Positions 16,986-23,844 of a stretch of 27,721 nt of DNA are shown piece by piece. Position 1 is the first letter of the stretch. Every line of letters begins with the position of its first letter. Source of the stretch: an uncultured Lactobacillus sp. (GTDB taxonomy: Bacteria; Bacillota; Bacilli; Lactobacillales; Lactobacillaceae); assembly GCA_946482425.1 (NCBI GenBank), contig CAMLRO010000012.1:1-27721 (forward strand), in the 5' to 3' direction. A program made the position numbers and the translations under genes. The notes beneath the pieces are model-generated. The model saw only the letters and a list, made by a program, of their open reading frames with translations, was not told where the DNA came from and searched no databases.

Positions 16986-17888
16986 ATGACTAAAAATATC
17001 TTAGAAGTTCATCATTTGAAGCAATATTTTCCAGTTGCAAATAAAAAAATAGTTAAAGCAGTAGATGATGTGTCCTTTAACATTGCTAATGGTGAGACTT
17101 TTGGTCTGGTGGGTGAGTCAGGAAGTGGAAAGACCACTATTGGACGCTCAATTATTCGTCTTTATTGGCCTACTGCAGGTGAGGTGATTTTTGAGGGTGA
17201 ACAAATAGCGGGTCAGTTAAGTAAAAAGCAGACTGCCAAATTGCGCAAAGACATGCAAATGATTTTTCAAGATCCTATGTCTTCACTAAATCCTCGTAAA
17301 AAAGTCGGTGACATAGTCAAGCTGGGGTTAGATATTCATTATCCAGAATTATCTAAGGATGAAAAATTGCAAAAGGTTATAGAAATGCTCAAAGTAGTCG
17401 GGCTTGATTCATCCTTTGTTAACCGTTACCCACAAGAACTTTCCGGAGGTCAAAGACAAAGGGTTGGTATTGCCAGAGTGGTGATCATGCATCCCAGACT
17501 TATTATTGCAGATGAAGCTATTTCCGCTTTGGATGTTTCAGTTCAAGCCCAAGTTGTCAACCTTCTTCAACGAATACAAAGAGAAAGTGGCAGTGCCATG
17601 CTCTTTATTGCCCATGACTTAGCAATGGTTAAGCACATTTCAAGTCATATAGGCGTGATTCATTTGGGACATATTGTCGAAATTGGACCCACAGAAGCAA
17701 TTTTTGATGATCCTGTGCACCCTTATACTAAAAGTTTGTTAACTGCTATTCCCACGACTAATCCGGTAGCAGAACAAAATAAAAAATTATCAGATTATCA
17801 TGCATTCAGGCAACAGTATGAAAATAAAGAAATGGCAGATTTAGGCAATGATCACTATGTAATAGACGATGGGTCGTGGACTAAGTAA
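16986..17888 (+). CDS. oppF: Oligopeptide ABC transporter ATPase OppF
   Basis: A 300-residue ABC ATPase. Walker A GESGSGKT is at 43-50, the Q-loop is [13 protein letters not shown], the signature is L-S-G-G-Q-R-Q-R, Walker B is [11 protein letters not shown], and the C-terminal H-P-Y-T-K-S-L-L element is present. Walker B carries DEAIS rather than DEPTS, as in many OppF proteins. It is slightly shorter than many OppF proteins, the extra C-terminal tail being short. It starts three bases after the oppD stop. Last gene of the importer. Confidence 0.94.
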   Translation: MTKNILEVHHLKQYFPVANKKIVKAVDDVSFNIANGETFGLVGESGSGKTTIGRSIIRLYWPTAGEVIFEGEQIAGQLSKKQTAKLRKDMQMIFQDPMSSLNPRKKVGDIVKLGLDIHYPELSKDEKLQKVIEMLKVVGLDSSFVNRYPQELSGGQRQRVGIARVVIMHPRLIIADEAISALDVSVQAQVVNLLQRIQRESGSAMLFIAHDLAMVKHISSHIGVIHLGHIVEIGPTEAIFDDPVHPYTKSLLTAIPTTNPVAEQNKKLSDYHAFRQQYENKEMADLGNDHYVIDDGSWTK

Positions 17889-17907
17889 AACTCTTTATGA
17901 TAAAATA

Positions 17908-17934
17908 TTGATAAATAATTTTTTATATTATCAA
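17908..17934. repeat. Inverted repeat before the ClbS/DfsB-like gene
   Basis: TTGATAA (17908-17914) and TTATCAA (17928-17934), perfect 7-base arms around 13 AT-rich bases, in the 61-base gap after oppF. There is no T-run, so it is not an obvious terminator. It could be a regulatory dyad or chance in AT-rich DNA. Confidence 0.35.
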
Positions 17935-17949
17935 GAAAAGGAATAATAG

Positions 17950-18483
17950 ATGCCACGTCCTAAAAGCAAGCAAGAATTAGTTGCTGCAAGTAATTCGTCA
18001 TACCAAAAGATAGTTGATTTAATTGCTAAGTTGCCGGAAAAAGCTCGCACTGGCAGTTTCAATTTTGATACGAGTAAATTAAAAGAAGCCCACTGGAAGA
18101 GAGATCATAATGTACGTGACGTTTTGATTCATTTATATGAATGGCAAAAATTGTTGCTAGAATGGGTTAAAAGCAATCAATCTGGTGAAAGCAAAGAATT
18201 TTTGCCTGAAGGGTATAATTGGCGCAATTATGGTGAAATGAATCAAGAATTTTGGCAAAAACACCAATCTACCTCACTTGCAGAAGCAGAAAAGCTGCTG
18301 GCGACTAGTCATAAACAAACTATGGCTTTGCTTGATAGCTTTACGGAAGAACAACTCTTTCAAAAAAATGTTTTTCCTTGGACTGGTAATAATGCATTGG
18401 GTACTTACTTCATTGCAAATACTAGCAGTCATTATGAATGGGCTTTAAAGAAGTTACGAAAATATCAAAGATCCTTGAAATAA
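17950..18483 (+). CDS. ClbS/DfsB (DUF1706) family four-helix protein
   Basis: A 177-residue soluble protein with the family's features: the start M-P-R-P-K-S-K-Q-E-L, a central R-D-V-L-I-H-L-Y-E-W-Q-K-L-L-L-E-W, and the C-terminal F-P-W-T-G and S-S-H-Y-E-W-A-L-K-K. The fold is a DinB-like four-helix bundle. ClbS protects against colibactin; most members have no known function. It lies 61 bases after oppF and before a strong terminator, so it may be the last gene of the frl-opp transcript. No strong promoter was seen in the gap (a TATGATAAAAT stretch at 17896-17906 is the only candidate). A role in Amadori metabolism is speculation. Confidence 0.8.
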   Translation: MPRPKSKQELVAASNSSYQKIVDLIAKLPEKARTGSFNFDTSKLKEAHWKRDHNVRDVLIHLYEWQKLLLEWVKSNQSGESKEFLPEGYNWRNYGEMNQEFWQKHQSTSLAEAEKLLATSHKQTMALLDSFTEEQLFQKNVFPWTGNNALGTYFIANTSSHYEWALKKLRKYQRSLK

Positions 18484-18492
18484 GGGCTCATG

Positions 18493-18527
18493 AAAACCGT
18501 TAGCGTAAAAGCTGACGGTTTTGTTTT
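18493..18527 (+). terminator. Intrinsic terminator closing the frl-opp block
   Basis: A 12-bp stem AAAACCGTTAGC/GCTGACGGTTTT with one G-U pair, a 6-base loop GTAAAA and GTTTT after it. It begins 9 bases after the stop of the ClbS/DfsB-like gene. Confidence 0.88.
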
Positions 18528-18541
18528 GAATGGGCTACTTA

Positions 18542-18574
18542 TTAAATAAATTAGAGTTTGGTCAATTTATTTAA
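18542..18574. repeat. 11-bp perfect AT-rich inverted repeat
   Basis: TTAAATAAATT (18542-18552) and AATTTATTTAA (18564-18574) separated by 11 bases, upstream of the GntR-type gene. It is purely A/T in the arms, so chance is a real possibility. Confidence 0.4.
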
Positions 18575-18650
18575 AATACTGGTGAGAAAACATATACAGC
18601 TATGGCTCTAAGTCAATATTACAGGATTTAAAATATTTTTAGAGTGCTTT

Positions 18651-18712
18651 GATTAGTATAATCGTCCCAACTTTTAATACAGTTATAATTTTAAATGACT
18701 GTTATACTAATC
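18651..18712. promoter_or_regulatory. Promoter region of the GntR-type gene with long inverted repeats
   Basis: GATTAGTATAA (18651-18661) and TTATACTAATC (18702-18712) are perfect 11-base inverted repeats 40 bases apart. Between them lie ACAGT (18680-18684) and ACTGT (18698-18702). Three -10-like boxes fall in the same stretch: TATAAT 18657, TATAAT 18684 and TATACT 18703; none has a good -35. The symmetry around the promoter suggests autoregulation by the downstream GntR protein (inference). Confidence 0.45.
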
Positions 18713-18771
18713 TTTGAGTTTGTTATTTCTATTTTAATTTAGTAATATTGAATAATTAAGGAAGTGTGATA

Positions 18772-19530
18772 ATGAATTCTGTCAAAACAATAGCTGGCGT
18801 ACCACTTTACAAAAAAATTTACTTAGATATCAAACAAAAGATTCAGCAAAATATCTTTAAAACTGATGAAAAATTGCCAAGTGAACAATATTTGTGTCAA
18901 AAATATCAGGTTAGCAGAATAACAGTGCGGAAAGCTCTGAAATTATTGACTGATGAAGGACTGGTAGTTACTATTCAGGGTAAAGGCTCCTATGTTAATG
19001 TCAAAAAATTGACGGGGAGGCTGGAACAAATTGAAGGATTTTCTGAATTTGCTGAGTCGCGGTCTAAGACAAATAAAAAGATCATTTTAAAAAGAGAAAT
19101 ATTACAAAACGCTAAAATTGCTAAGACTTTACAATTGCCTGAACAAACAGATTTAGTCTACATTAAAAGAATATCGCAAACAGGAAATGTGCCTATGGCA
19201 ATTGATGAAGCGTGGTTATCAGCTGAACGTTTTCCTGATTTACTCAGAAATATTCATGAAGAAACATCTCTATACAAATACCTGGCAGATAAGTATCATG
19301 AAACTTTAGCAAGTTCATATCGTGAAATTAGTACCATCCTACCCAGCAGTGAGCAAGCTAGATTATTGGCATTAACGAATGTGGTACCACTATTTGATGT
19401 GAACAAGACTGTTTATAATCAATTTGATCAGCCGCTGGAGTTTTCACATTATGTAGTAAGAGGAGACAAAATGATTTATACTATTGACTCCAAAAATGAT
19501 AGTAATATTTATCTTAATAACAAAAAGTGA
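18772..19530 (+). CDS. GntR-family (HutC/UTRA type) transcriptional regulator, FrlR-like
   Basis: A 252-residue regulator. The N-terminal winged helix (about residues 11-78) contains K-L-P-S-E-Q-Y-L-C, V-S-R-I-T-V-R-K-A-L-K-L-L and G-K-G-S-Y-V. The rest is a UTRA ligand domain (about 95-240) with R-I-S-Q-T-G-N and A-I-D-E-A-W-L-S. HutC-type proteins bind sugar phosphates or related metabolites; FrlR and FraR regulators of Amadori operons belong to this group. The ATG at 18772 is preferred to the GTG at 18766 because AAGGAAG ends 7 bases before it. It stands alone between terminators, downstream of the frl-opp block, which it probably controls (inference from family and position). Confidence 0.88.
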   Translation: MNSVKTIAGVPLYKKIYLDIKQKIQQNIFKTDEKLPSEQYLCQKYQVSRITVRKALKLLTDEGLVVTIQGKGSYVNVKKLTGRLEQIEGFSEFAESRSKTNKKIILKREILQNAKIAKTLQLPEQTDLVYIKRISQTGNVPMAIDEAWLSAERFPDLLRNIHEETSLYKYLADKYHETLASSYREISTILPSSEQARLLALTNVVPLFDVNKTVYNQFDQPLEFSHYVVRGDKMIYTIDSKNDSNIYLNNKK

Positions 19531-19560
19531 TCATACACTTGCAAATTTGACATTATTAAA

Positions 19561-19603
19561 AAAACGGTCAGCTGGACAATAAATTCAACTGGCCGTTTTG
19601 TTA
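19561..19603. terminator. Bidirectional terminator between GntR- and TetR-type genes
   Basis: An 11-bp stem AAAACGGTCAG/CTGGCCGTTTT with one G-U pair. On the minus strand the stem is followed by a run of seven T's, on the plus strand by TTTTGTTAATTTT. It serves both convergent genes and touches the TetR-type stop codon at 19601. Confidence 0.85.
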
Positions 19604-20185
19604 ATTTTCAGGCTTTAAATGATGAGCGTAGGTGCGAATATTTTTTTGCATAAAGGCGTTGGATTGAGTTTGAAAAACAGAATTAGGAAAAGAATGCTGC
19701 ATGATGGCTTGACCTAAATTGAGTAAAACTAAGTTGTCAATTTCAATTTTTTTATCTATATCTTCAGCAATTTCTCCTTTCTTTTGCATTTGTTCAAACT
19801 TTTCAGCTAAAATTTCTCTGAGTAAATCAAGTAACTTTTTAATCACTGTTTGCAGTTCCGGTAAATTTTGTGATTCACGAATGCCGGTTAAAAACAGTGC
19901 TAGATGCTGTTTTATAAAGCTTTGACATATAATAGACAAATTTATAATGTCTTTTTCTAAATTGCCGACTAGCTGATAATTTTTACCAATTAGTTGAATA
20001 TCATTATGGTACTCAGATATGAGTTGCTGTAAAATGCCGTGTTTATCTTTAAAATGCCTAAACAGGGTACTTTCGTTAACTCGAGCAACTTGAGCAATTT
20101 TTTTAGTAGTGGTTCTTTGATAGCCATTGTGAATTAATAATTGTGAGAAAGCTGTTAAGATTCTTTGTTCAACATCACTGCTCAT
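19601..20185 (-). CDS. TetR/AcrR-family transcriptional regulator
   Basis: A 194-residue repressor. The N-terminal helix-turn-helix (about residues 8-55) reads R-I-L-T-A-F-S-Q-L-L, T-T-K-K-I-A-Q-V-A-R-V-N-E-S-T-L-F-R-H-F-K-D-K. It is followed by an all-helical ligand/dimerisation domain without a recognisable ligand signature. A good promoter with a 15-base perfect palindrome over its -10 box lies upstream, which suggests negative autoregulation. The ligand and targets are unknown. The CPBP-type gene upstream on the same strand has its own terminator, so co-transcription with it is unlikely. Confidence 0.88.
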   Translation of the reverse strand: MSSDVEQRILTAFSQLLIHNGYQRTTTKKIAQVARVNESTLFRHFKDKHGILQQLISEYHNDIQLIGKNYQLVGNLEKDIINLSIICQSFIKQHLALFLTGIRESQNLPELQTVIKKLLDLLREILAEKFEQMQKKGEIAEDIDKKIEIDNLVLLNLGQAIMQHSFPNSVFQTQSNAFMQKNIRTYAHHLKPEN

Positions 20186-20240
20186 TTTGACTGCCCACCT
20201 TAACTCAACTCTTGAATTTTTAACACTGACTGCTTGTGTC

Positions 20241-20271
20241 TAATTGTAACAATTATCACATTAACTAACAA
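20241..20271 (-). promoter_or_regulatory. TetR-type gene promoter with palindromic operator
   Basis: On the minus strand TTGTTA (20271-20266), a 17-base spacer and TACAAT (20248-20243). The perfect 15-base palindrome TAATTGTAACAATTA (20241-20255) covers the -10 box, the standard layout for autorepression. Confidence 0.7.
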
Positions 20272-20452
20272 GGCACTTAAAAGTAAAGCGCATAATCAAA
20301 TTTGGTATTGTGTTAAAGAATTTATCGCTATAGGTTAAAACATTTTGTATTCCATAGTAGACATGTGAGAAATATTGGGCTGCCCGTAAAGTGGGCATTC
20401 AAGCTTCTAACTGAGTATCATTTCTTTTTCCTAAGAAGGCCTAATTTAGTGC

Positions 20453-20491
20453 AAAAAAAATCATAACCAGAAAAATTTCAGTTATGATTTT
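20453..20491 (-). terminator. Intrinsic terminator of the CPBP-type gene
   Basis: Minus-strand stem AAAATCATAAC/GTTATGATTTT (11 bp, perfect) with a 13-base loop and eight T's at the end. It starts 22 bases after the stop codon. Confidence 0.88.
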
Positions 20492-20512
20492 AAATTTATT
20501 TAAAATAATTTT

Positions 20513-21253
20513 CTACTTTGTTGCTAACAATAAAATTAGAAAAGCTATTGTATCAAACAAGAAGTGGACTAAAAAGCTGACCCAGATATTATGGGTTTTG
20601 ATGAAAGCCCAATTTAAAACTAGACGTGTAAATGCCAATCCTAATATGACATAACCCAGATTGTAGTCATAAGTTGATAAGTGCAGTAGTGCAAATATTA
20701 AAGCCGAAACAATATTACCCCATAATAAAGGGTGAGGCATATGGCAAGAATCAGCTAATTGGGTCACAGCTAGTAAAGGCATGATTGCTAAGAATTCTTC
20801 ACCCAATATTTGGATAGCGCTGCTAAAGCGTTGATAAAGAAAAATTAGCCAAACATGAGGCGTCTTCATAGTCAATCCTGCAGCTGCATTACCTGAAACA
20901 GAGCCAAACAATTTTTGAGAAATAGTGCCTGATAACACAGATACGATGTAGGCAAAGATAAAGAAAACAAGAATCCAAAGCCATTCCTTAGCATGTGGCA
21001 CGTGAAATAATTGGTGCCATCTTTTACCAGTAGCGATTTGTACACCGATTATTTGAATTACTAAAAAAATGGTTACAATTAACAACTGAAAACAAGCAGC
21101 TGCTAAAGAGGGATGATTTTCATCAAAGACTAAATTATCAGGTATTTGTATACCAGGCATGACTAAACAACAGTATGCAATTATGTTAGAAAATAGTATT
21201 AATAACCATTTTTTACCAGATAAGTGAAATGAATTTGTTAAATTATTTGTCAT
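20513..21253 (-). CDS. CPBP-family intramembrane protein (CAAX-protease/Abi type)
   Basis: A 246-residue membrane protein with about seven to eight hydrophobic segments. The CPBP motifs are visible in order: Glu-Glu in I-L-G-E-E-F-L-A-I (about 150-158), F-A-L-L-H, and H-F-L-F-D near residue 230. Family members are intramembrane proteases; in lactic acid bacteria relatives often act as bacteriocin self-immunity proteins. The first motif is EExxxR in the classical form; here the arginine position is isoleucine. No bacteriocin gene is seen nearby, so an immunity role is unsupported. The start has AAGGTG on the minus strand. It has its own terminator. Confidence 0.82.
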   Translation of the reverse strand: MTNNLTNSFHLSGKKWLLILFSNIIAYCCLVMPGIQIPDNLVFDENHPSLAAACFQLLIVTIFLVIQIIGVQIATGKRWHQLFHVPHAKEWLWILVFFIFAYIVSVLSGTISQKLFGSVSGNAAAGLTMKTPHVWLIFLYQRFSSAIQILGEEFLAIMPLLAVTQLADSCHMPHPLLWGNIVSALIFALLHLSTYDYNLGYVILGLAFTRLVLNWAFIKTHNIWVSFLVHFLFDTIAFLILLLATK

Positions 21254-21438
21254 TGGAATTCACCTTTTTATTTTTGATTCTATATTGTCACTCTGAAAAA
21301 TACAATCGCAAAGCTTGTGAATAACAAAACAACATTTTTTTACTTAACTGTTTTAATAAAATTCTGATATTTCAGCTTAAATGTGAATTTGCATTAATAG
21401 AGGCTAATGAACATGTGTTACAATTAATTATATTAGGG

Positions 21439-21467
21439 TTGAAATTTTATTGTAGAAAAAATATAAA
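21439..21467 (+). promoter_or_regulatory. Promoter of the aldo/keto reductase gene
   Basis: TTGAAA (21439-21444), a 17-base spacer and TATAAA (21462-21467). It leaves an untranslated leader of about 70 bases. Confidence 0.6.
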
Positions 21468-21542
21468 ATTAAATTTATTTGCGAAGATATAAATAGCTGT
21501 ATATGCACAATAATATCAAATGGAATTTTAAGGAGGCTACTT

Positions 21543-22391
21543 ATGAAAAAGGTTACTATCAATAATCAGGTTCTGCCAGCTTTAGGCATTGGAACTTGGG
21601 AAATGGGGGACAATCCCGAAGATAGAGAAGAGGAAATCAAAGCTATTCGATCAGGGCTTGATGCAGGCTTGAAGGTGATTGACACAGCCGAAATGTATGG
21701 CAATGGTCATTCGGAAGAACTAGTTGGTGAGGCGATAGCGCCTTATCAAAGATCACAAATTTTTTTAATTTCCAAAGTTTTGCCCCAAAATGCTTCTGCA
21801 CCCAAAATGCAACAAAGCTTAGAAGCTAGTCTTAAAAGACTAAAAACTGATTATTTAGATTTGTATCTATATCATTGGCGCGGAATGGTGCCTTTGGTGG
21901 AGACCGTTTCGGAATTGCAGTCTTTGCAAGATGAAGGACTAATTCGGTCTTGGGGCGTATCAAACTTCGATATCGATGATATGCAAGAACTCTGGCAATT
22001 GCCGGATGGTCAAAACTGCGTTGCTAATGAGGACTTATATAACCTAGAAACCAGAGGAATTGAATATAGTCTGTTGCCTTGGCAAAGGAAACATAATATG
22101 CCGTTGATTGCCTATAGTCCACTAGGTCGAGGGCCAAAAATGGGCAGTACAATGACCAAAAATAAGGCAGTCTTACAGGTGGCTGAAGATCACGAGGCAA
22201 GTCCTTACCAAATTTTACTTGCTTGGGTAATGCAACAACCAGATGTTTTGGCAATACCAAAAAGTAGTAGTTCAAAACACTTATTATCTAATCTTAAGGC
22301 GCTAGATATTGAGCTAACAAAGGAAGATTTACAAGTTTTGGAACAGGCTTATCCGAAACCAGATCATAAAGAGCCTCTGGCAATATATTAA
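21543..22391 (+). CDS. Aldo/keto reductase
   Basis: A 282-residue NADPH-type oxidoreductase with the (alpha/beta)8 fold. The catalytic tetrad is complete: Asp47 (V-I-D-T-A-E), Tyr52 (M-Y-G), Lys78 (I-S-K-V-L) and His111 (Y-L-Y-H-W). The S-N-F-D motif and the cofactor-side I-P-K-S-S-S-S-K-H stretch are present. It reduces aldehydes or ketones; the natural substrate is unknown. The start has AAGGAGG at 21531-21537. It is a single gene with its own promoter, followed by about 300 bases without a gene. Reduction of reactive dicarbonyls derived from glycated sugars would fit the neighbourhood, but that is only a guess. Confidence 0.93.
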   Translation: MKKVTINNQVLPALGIGTWEMGDNPEDREEEIKAIRSGLDAGLKVIDTAEMYGNGHSEELVGEAIAPYQRSQIFLISKVLPQNASAPKMQQSLEASLKRLKTDYLDLYLYHWRGMVPLVETVSELQSLQDEGLIRSWGVSNFDIDDMQELWQLPDGQNCVANEDLYNLETRGIEYSLLPWQRKHNMPLIAYSPLGRGPKMGSTMTKNKAVLQVAEDHEASPYQILLAWVMQQPDVLAIPKSSSSKHLLSNLKALDIELTKEDLQVLEQAYPKPDHKEPLAIY

Positions 22392-22698
22392 AAAATGCTT
22401 GTGTATTAAGCCCCAATATTGCAACTTTTATACAGTCCGCCAAAGGTAAAAAATATTGATATATTACTAAAACTTTCTTTGATACTGTATTTTTGCTTCT
22501 ATTTTAAAGTCCATAGAAAATTCTATTTTAATTGTGGATTCTTTATGTGAGCAAATGCAAGTCGTTGAAAAACGGCAGCTAATAAAGTAATTTATAAGCC
22601 ATAATCATTAAAAAACTAAAAAATAAAGTAAAAAAGCTTGAGTTCTCTCAGGCTTTTTCTGTACTCTTATACTAGGTAAGAAATTGGGAAGTTGAATA
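22392..22698. other. Intergenic region after the aldo/keto reductase
   Basis: About 300 AT-rich bases with no credible gene. It contains a small perfect dyad ATAGAA-AA-TTCTAT (22513-22526) and the terminator at 22631-22658. No good promoter for the downstream polymer genes was found; a TATACT at 22668-22673 has no -35 box at normal distance. Confidence 0.55.
22631..22658 (+). terminator. Intrinsic terminator before the surface-polymer cluster
   Basis: A 12-bp stem AAAAAGCTTGAG/CTCAGGCTTTTT with one G-U pair and a 4-base loop TTCT. It lies 240 bases after the reductase and 40 bases before the next ATG, so it may also act on transcripts entering the polymer genes. Confidence 0.8.
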
Positions 22699-23841
22699 AT
22701 GAAGAGTTTTTTGTTTCGTTTATATTTGGCGGCAATGAAATTAATTGCTCGTTTTACACCAGTGCAAGATAATAAAGTGGTGATTCTTAATGGCGCAGGT
22801 AGATCGGGTTCGAATGGTTATTTATTTGGTAAATATTTGCAAAAAAATCATCCTGAATATGAAGTTATTACCGTTGAACCTTGGCCGTCTTCACATTTAT
22901 CGTTAAAAACTTGGCGACAAATCGGTGCAGCAAAGTTTGTGTTAACTACACACCAGCCATTTAAAGTTCATGCTAGACAAATCAATATTCAATTCTGGCA
23001 TGGTATTCCGCTCAAGCGCATGGGATTTATGGCTAATAATACTAGTCGCAAAACTGATCAGCGTAATGCTAATTTATGGCAAAAAAATGCGGATATTGTT
23101 TGTTCAAGCAGTGATTTATACGAAAGTCTAATGAGTGCCTGCTGCGCGATTGAAACAAACAAATATCGAAAAACTGGGTTTCCTCGTCTTGATGCCTTGA
23201 AAAATCCTGCTATTAGTAAAAAGAAACTATTAACTGACTTATTCAAAGCTGAAGATGATGACGCTCAAATTGGAATATACATGCCAACTTTTCGTTATGA
23301 AATGGACGATCGACAAATTATGACGCAAGTTGAGCAGGGTAATTTCTTTGCATTGCCTGATTTTGATGCTGTGAAGCTAAATAATTCTTTAAAAAAGAAT
23401 CATCAGTATTTAATAGTAAAGTTGCATCCCTATGAAATGAAACTGTTTAAACACTTGCAGAGTAGCTTTTCAAATATTGCCTTTCTCAATAATGACTACT
23501 TGTATCAACTTAATATTGATTTATATGAACTTTTAGGTAATACAGACTTTTTAATTACTGATTTTTCTTCGATTTATTTTGATTATTTAAACATTGATAA
23601 ACCAATTATATTCATTACCAATTATTTGCGACAATATGAAAAAAAGCGAGGACTTTTAATGGGTCCTTATGAAGAAATTGTGCCTGGACTGTGTGTGAAA
23701 ACGCAGCAGGAGCTGATTAAGGCACTTGTAATGCCTGATCAATTCAGTCAAAAGCGTCACTACTGGCTAAATTTAACTAATGAGGTGCAGGCTGATTCAA
23801 ATTGTGAAAATGTCTTTAAGTTGTTAAAAAATAGAGGGTAA
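22699..23841 (+). CDS. CDP-glycerol glycerophosphotransferase family protein (TagB/TagF-like)
   Basis: A 380-residue protein of the family that transfers glycerol phosphate from CDP-glycerol to teichoic acid or glycan acceptors at the cytoplasmic membrane face. Seen: F-W-H-G-I-P-L-K-R with His101, K-L-H-P, and T-D-F-S-S-I-Y-F-D-Y at 287-296, followed by K-P-I-I-F. All are family hallmarks. The N-terminus (about 1-20) is amphipathic to hydrophobic and could attach it to the membrane. The length fits TagB-type single-step transferases better than long TagF polymerases. It is first in a run with a flippase (3-base gap) and a glycosyltransferase, so it probably decorates or primes a surface glycan. 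Polyol transferred and acceptor are unknown. Confidence 0.88.
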   Translation: MKSFLFRLYLAAMKLIARFTPVQDNKVVILNGAGRSGSNGYLFGKYLQKNHPEYEVITVEPWPSSHLSLKTWRQIGAAKFVLTTHQPFKVHARQINIQFWHGIPLKRMGFMANNTSRKTDQRNANLWQKNADIVCSSSDLYESLMSACCAIETNKYRKTGFPRLDALKNPAISKKKLLTDLFKAEDDDAQIGIYMPTFRYEMDDRQIMTQVEQGNFFALPDFDAVKLNNSLKKNHQYLIVKLHPYEMKLFKHLQSSFSNIAFLNNDYLYQLNIDLYELLGNTDFLITDFSSIYFDYLNIDKPIIFITNYLRQYEKKRGLLMGPYEEIVPGLCVKTQQELIKALVMPDQFSQKRHYWLNLTNEVQADSNCENVFKLLKNRG

Positions 23842-23844
23842 GTT

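Larger units (their letters stand above)
20186..20512. other. Intergenic region between TetR- and CPBP-type genes
   Basis: About 330 bases with no credible gene. It holds the TetR-type promoter/operator (20241-20271), the terminator of the CPBP-type gene (20453-20491) and a small hairpin TGCCC-N7-GGGCA at 20381-20397 of unknown meaning. I see nothing definite in 20280-20375. Confidence 0.6.

Noticed and set aside
20381..20397. Hairpin TGCCC-N7-GGGCA as a terminator or small RNA
   Set aside because: Short stem, no T-run, no promoter at fitting distance; no function can be supported.
20513..21253. Bacteriocin immunity locus
   Set aside because: No bacteriocin precursor with a double-glycine leader, no dedicated exporter and no two-component system nearby; the protein family alone is not enough.
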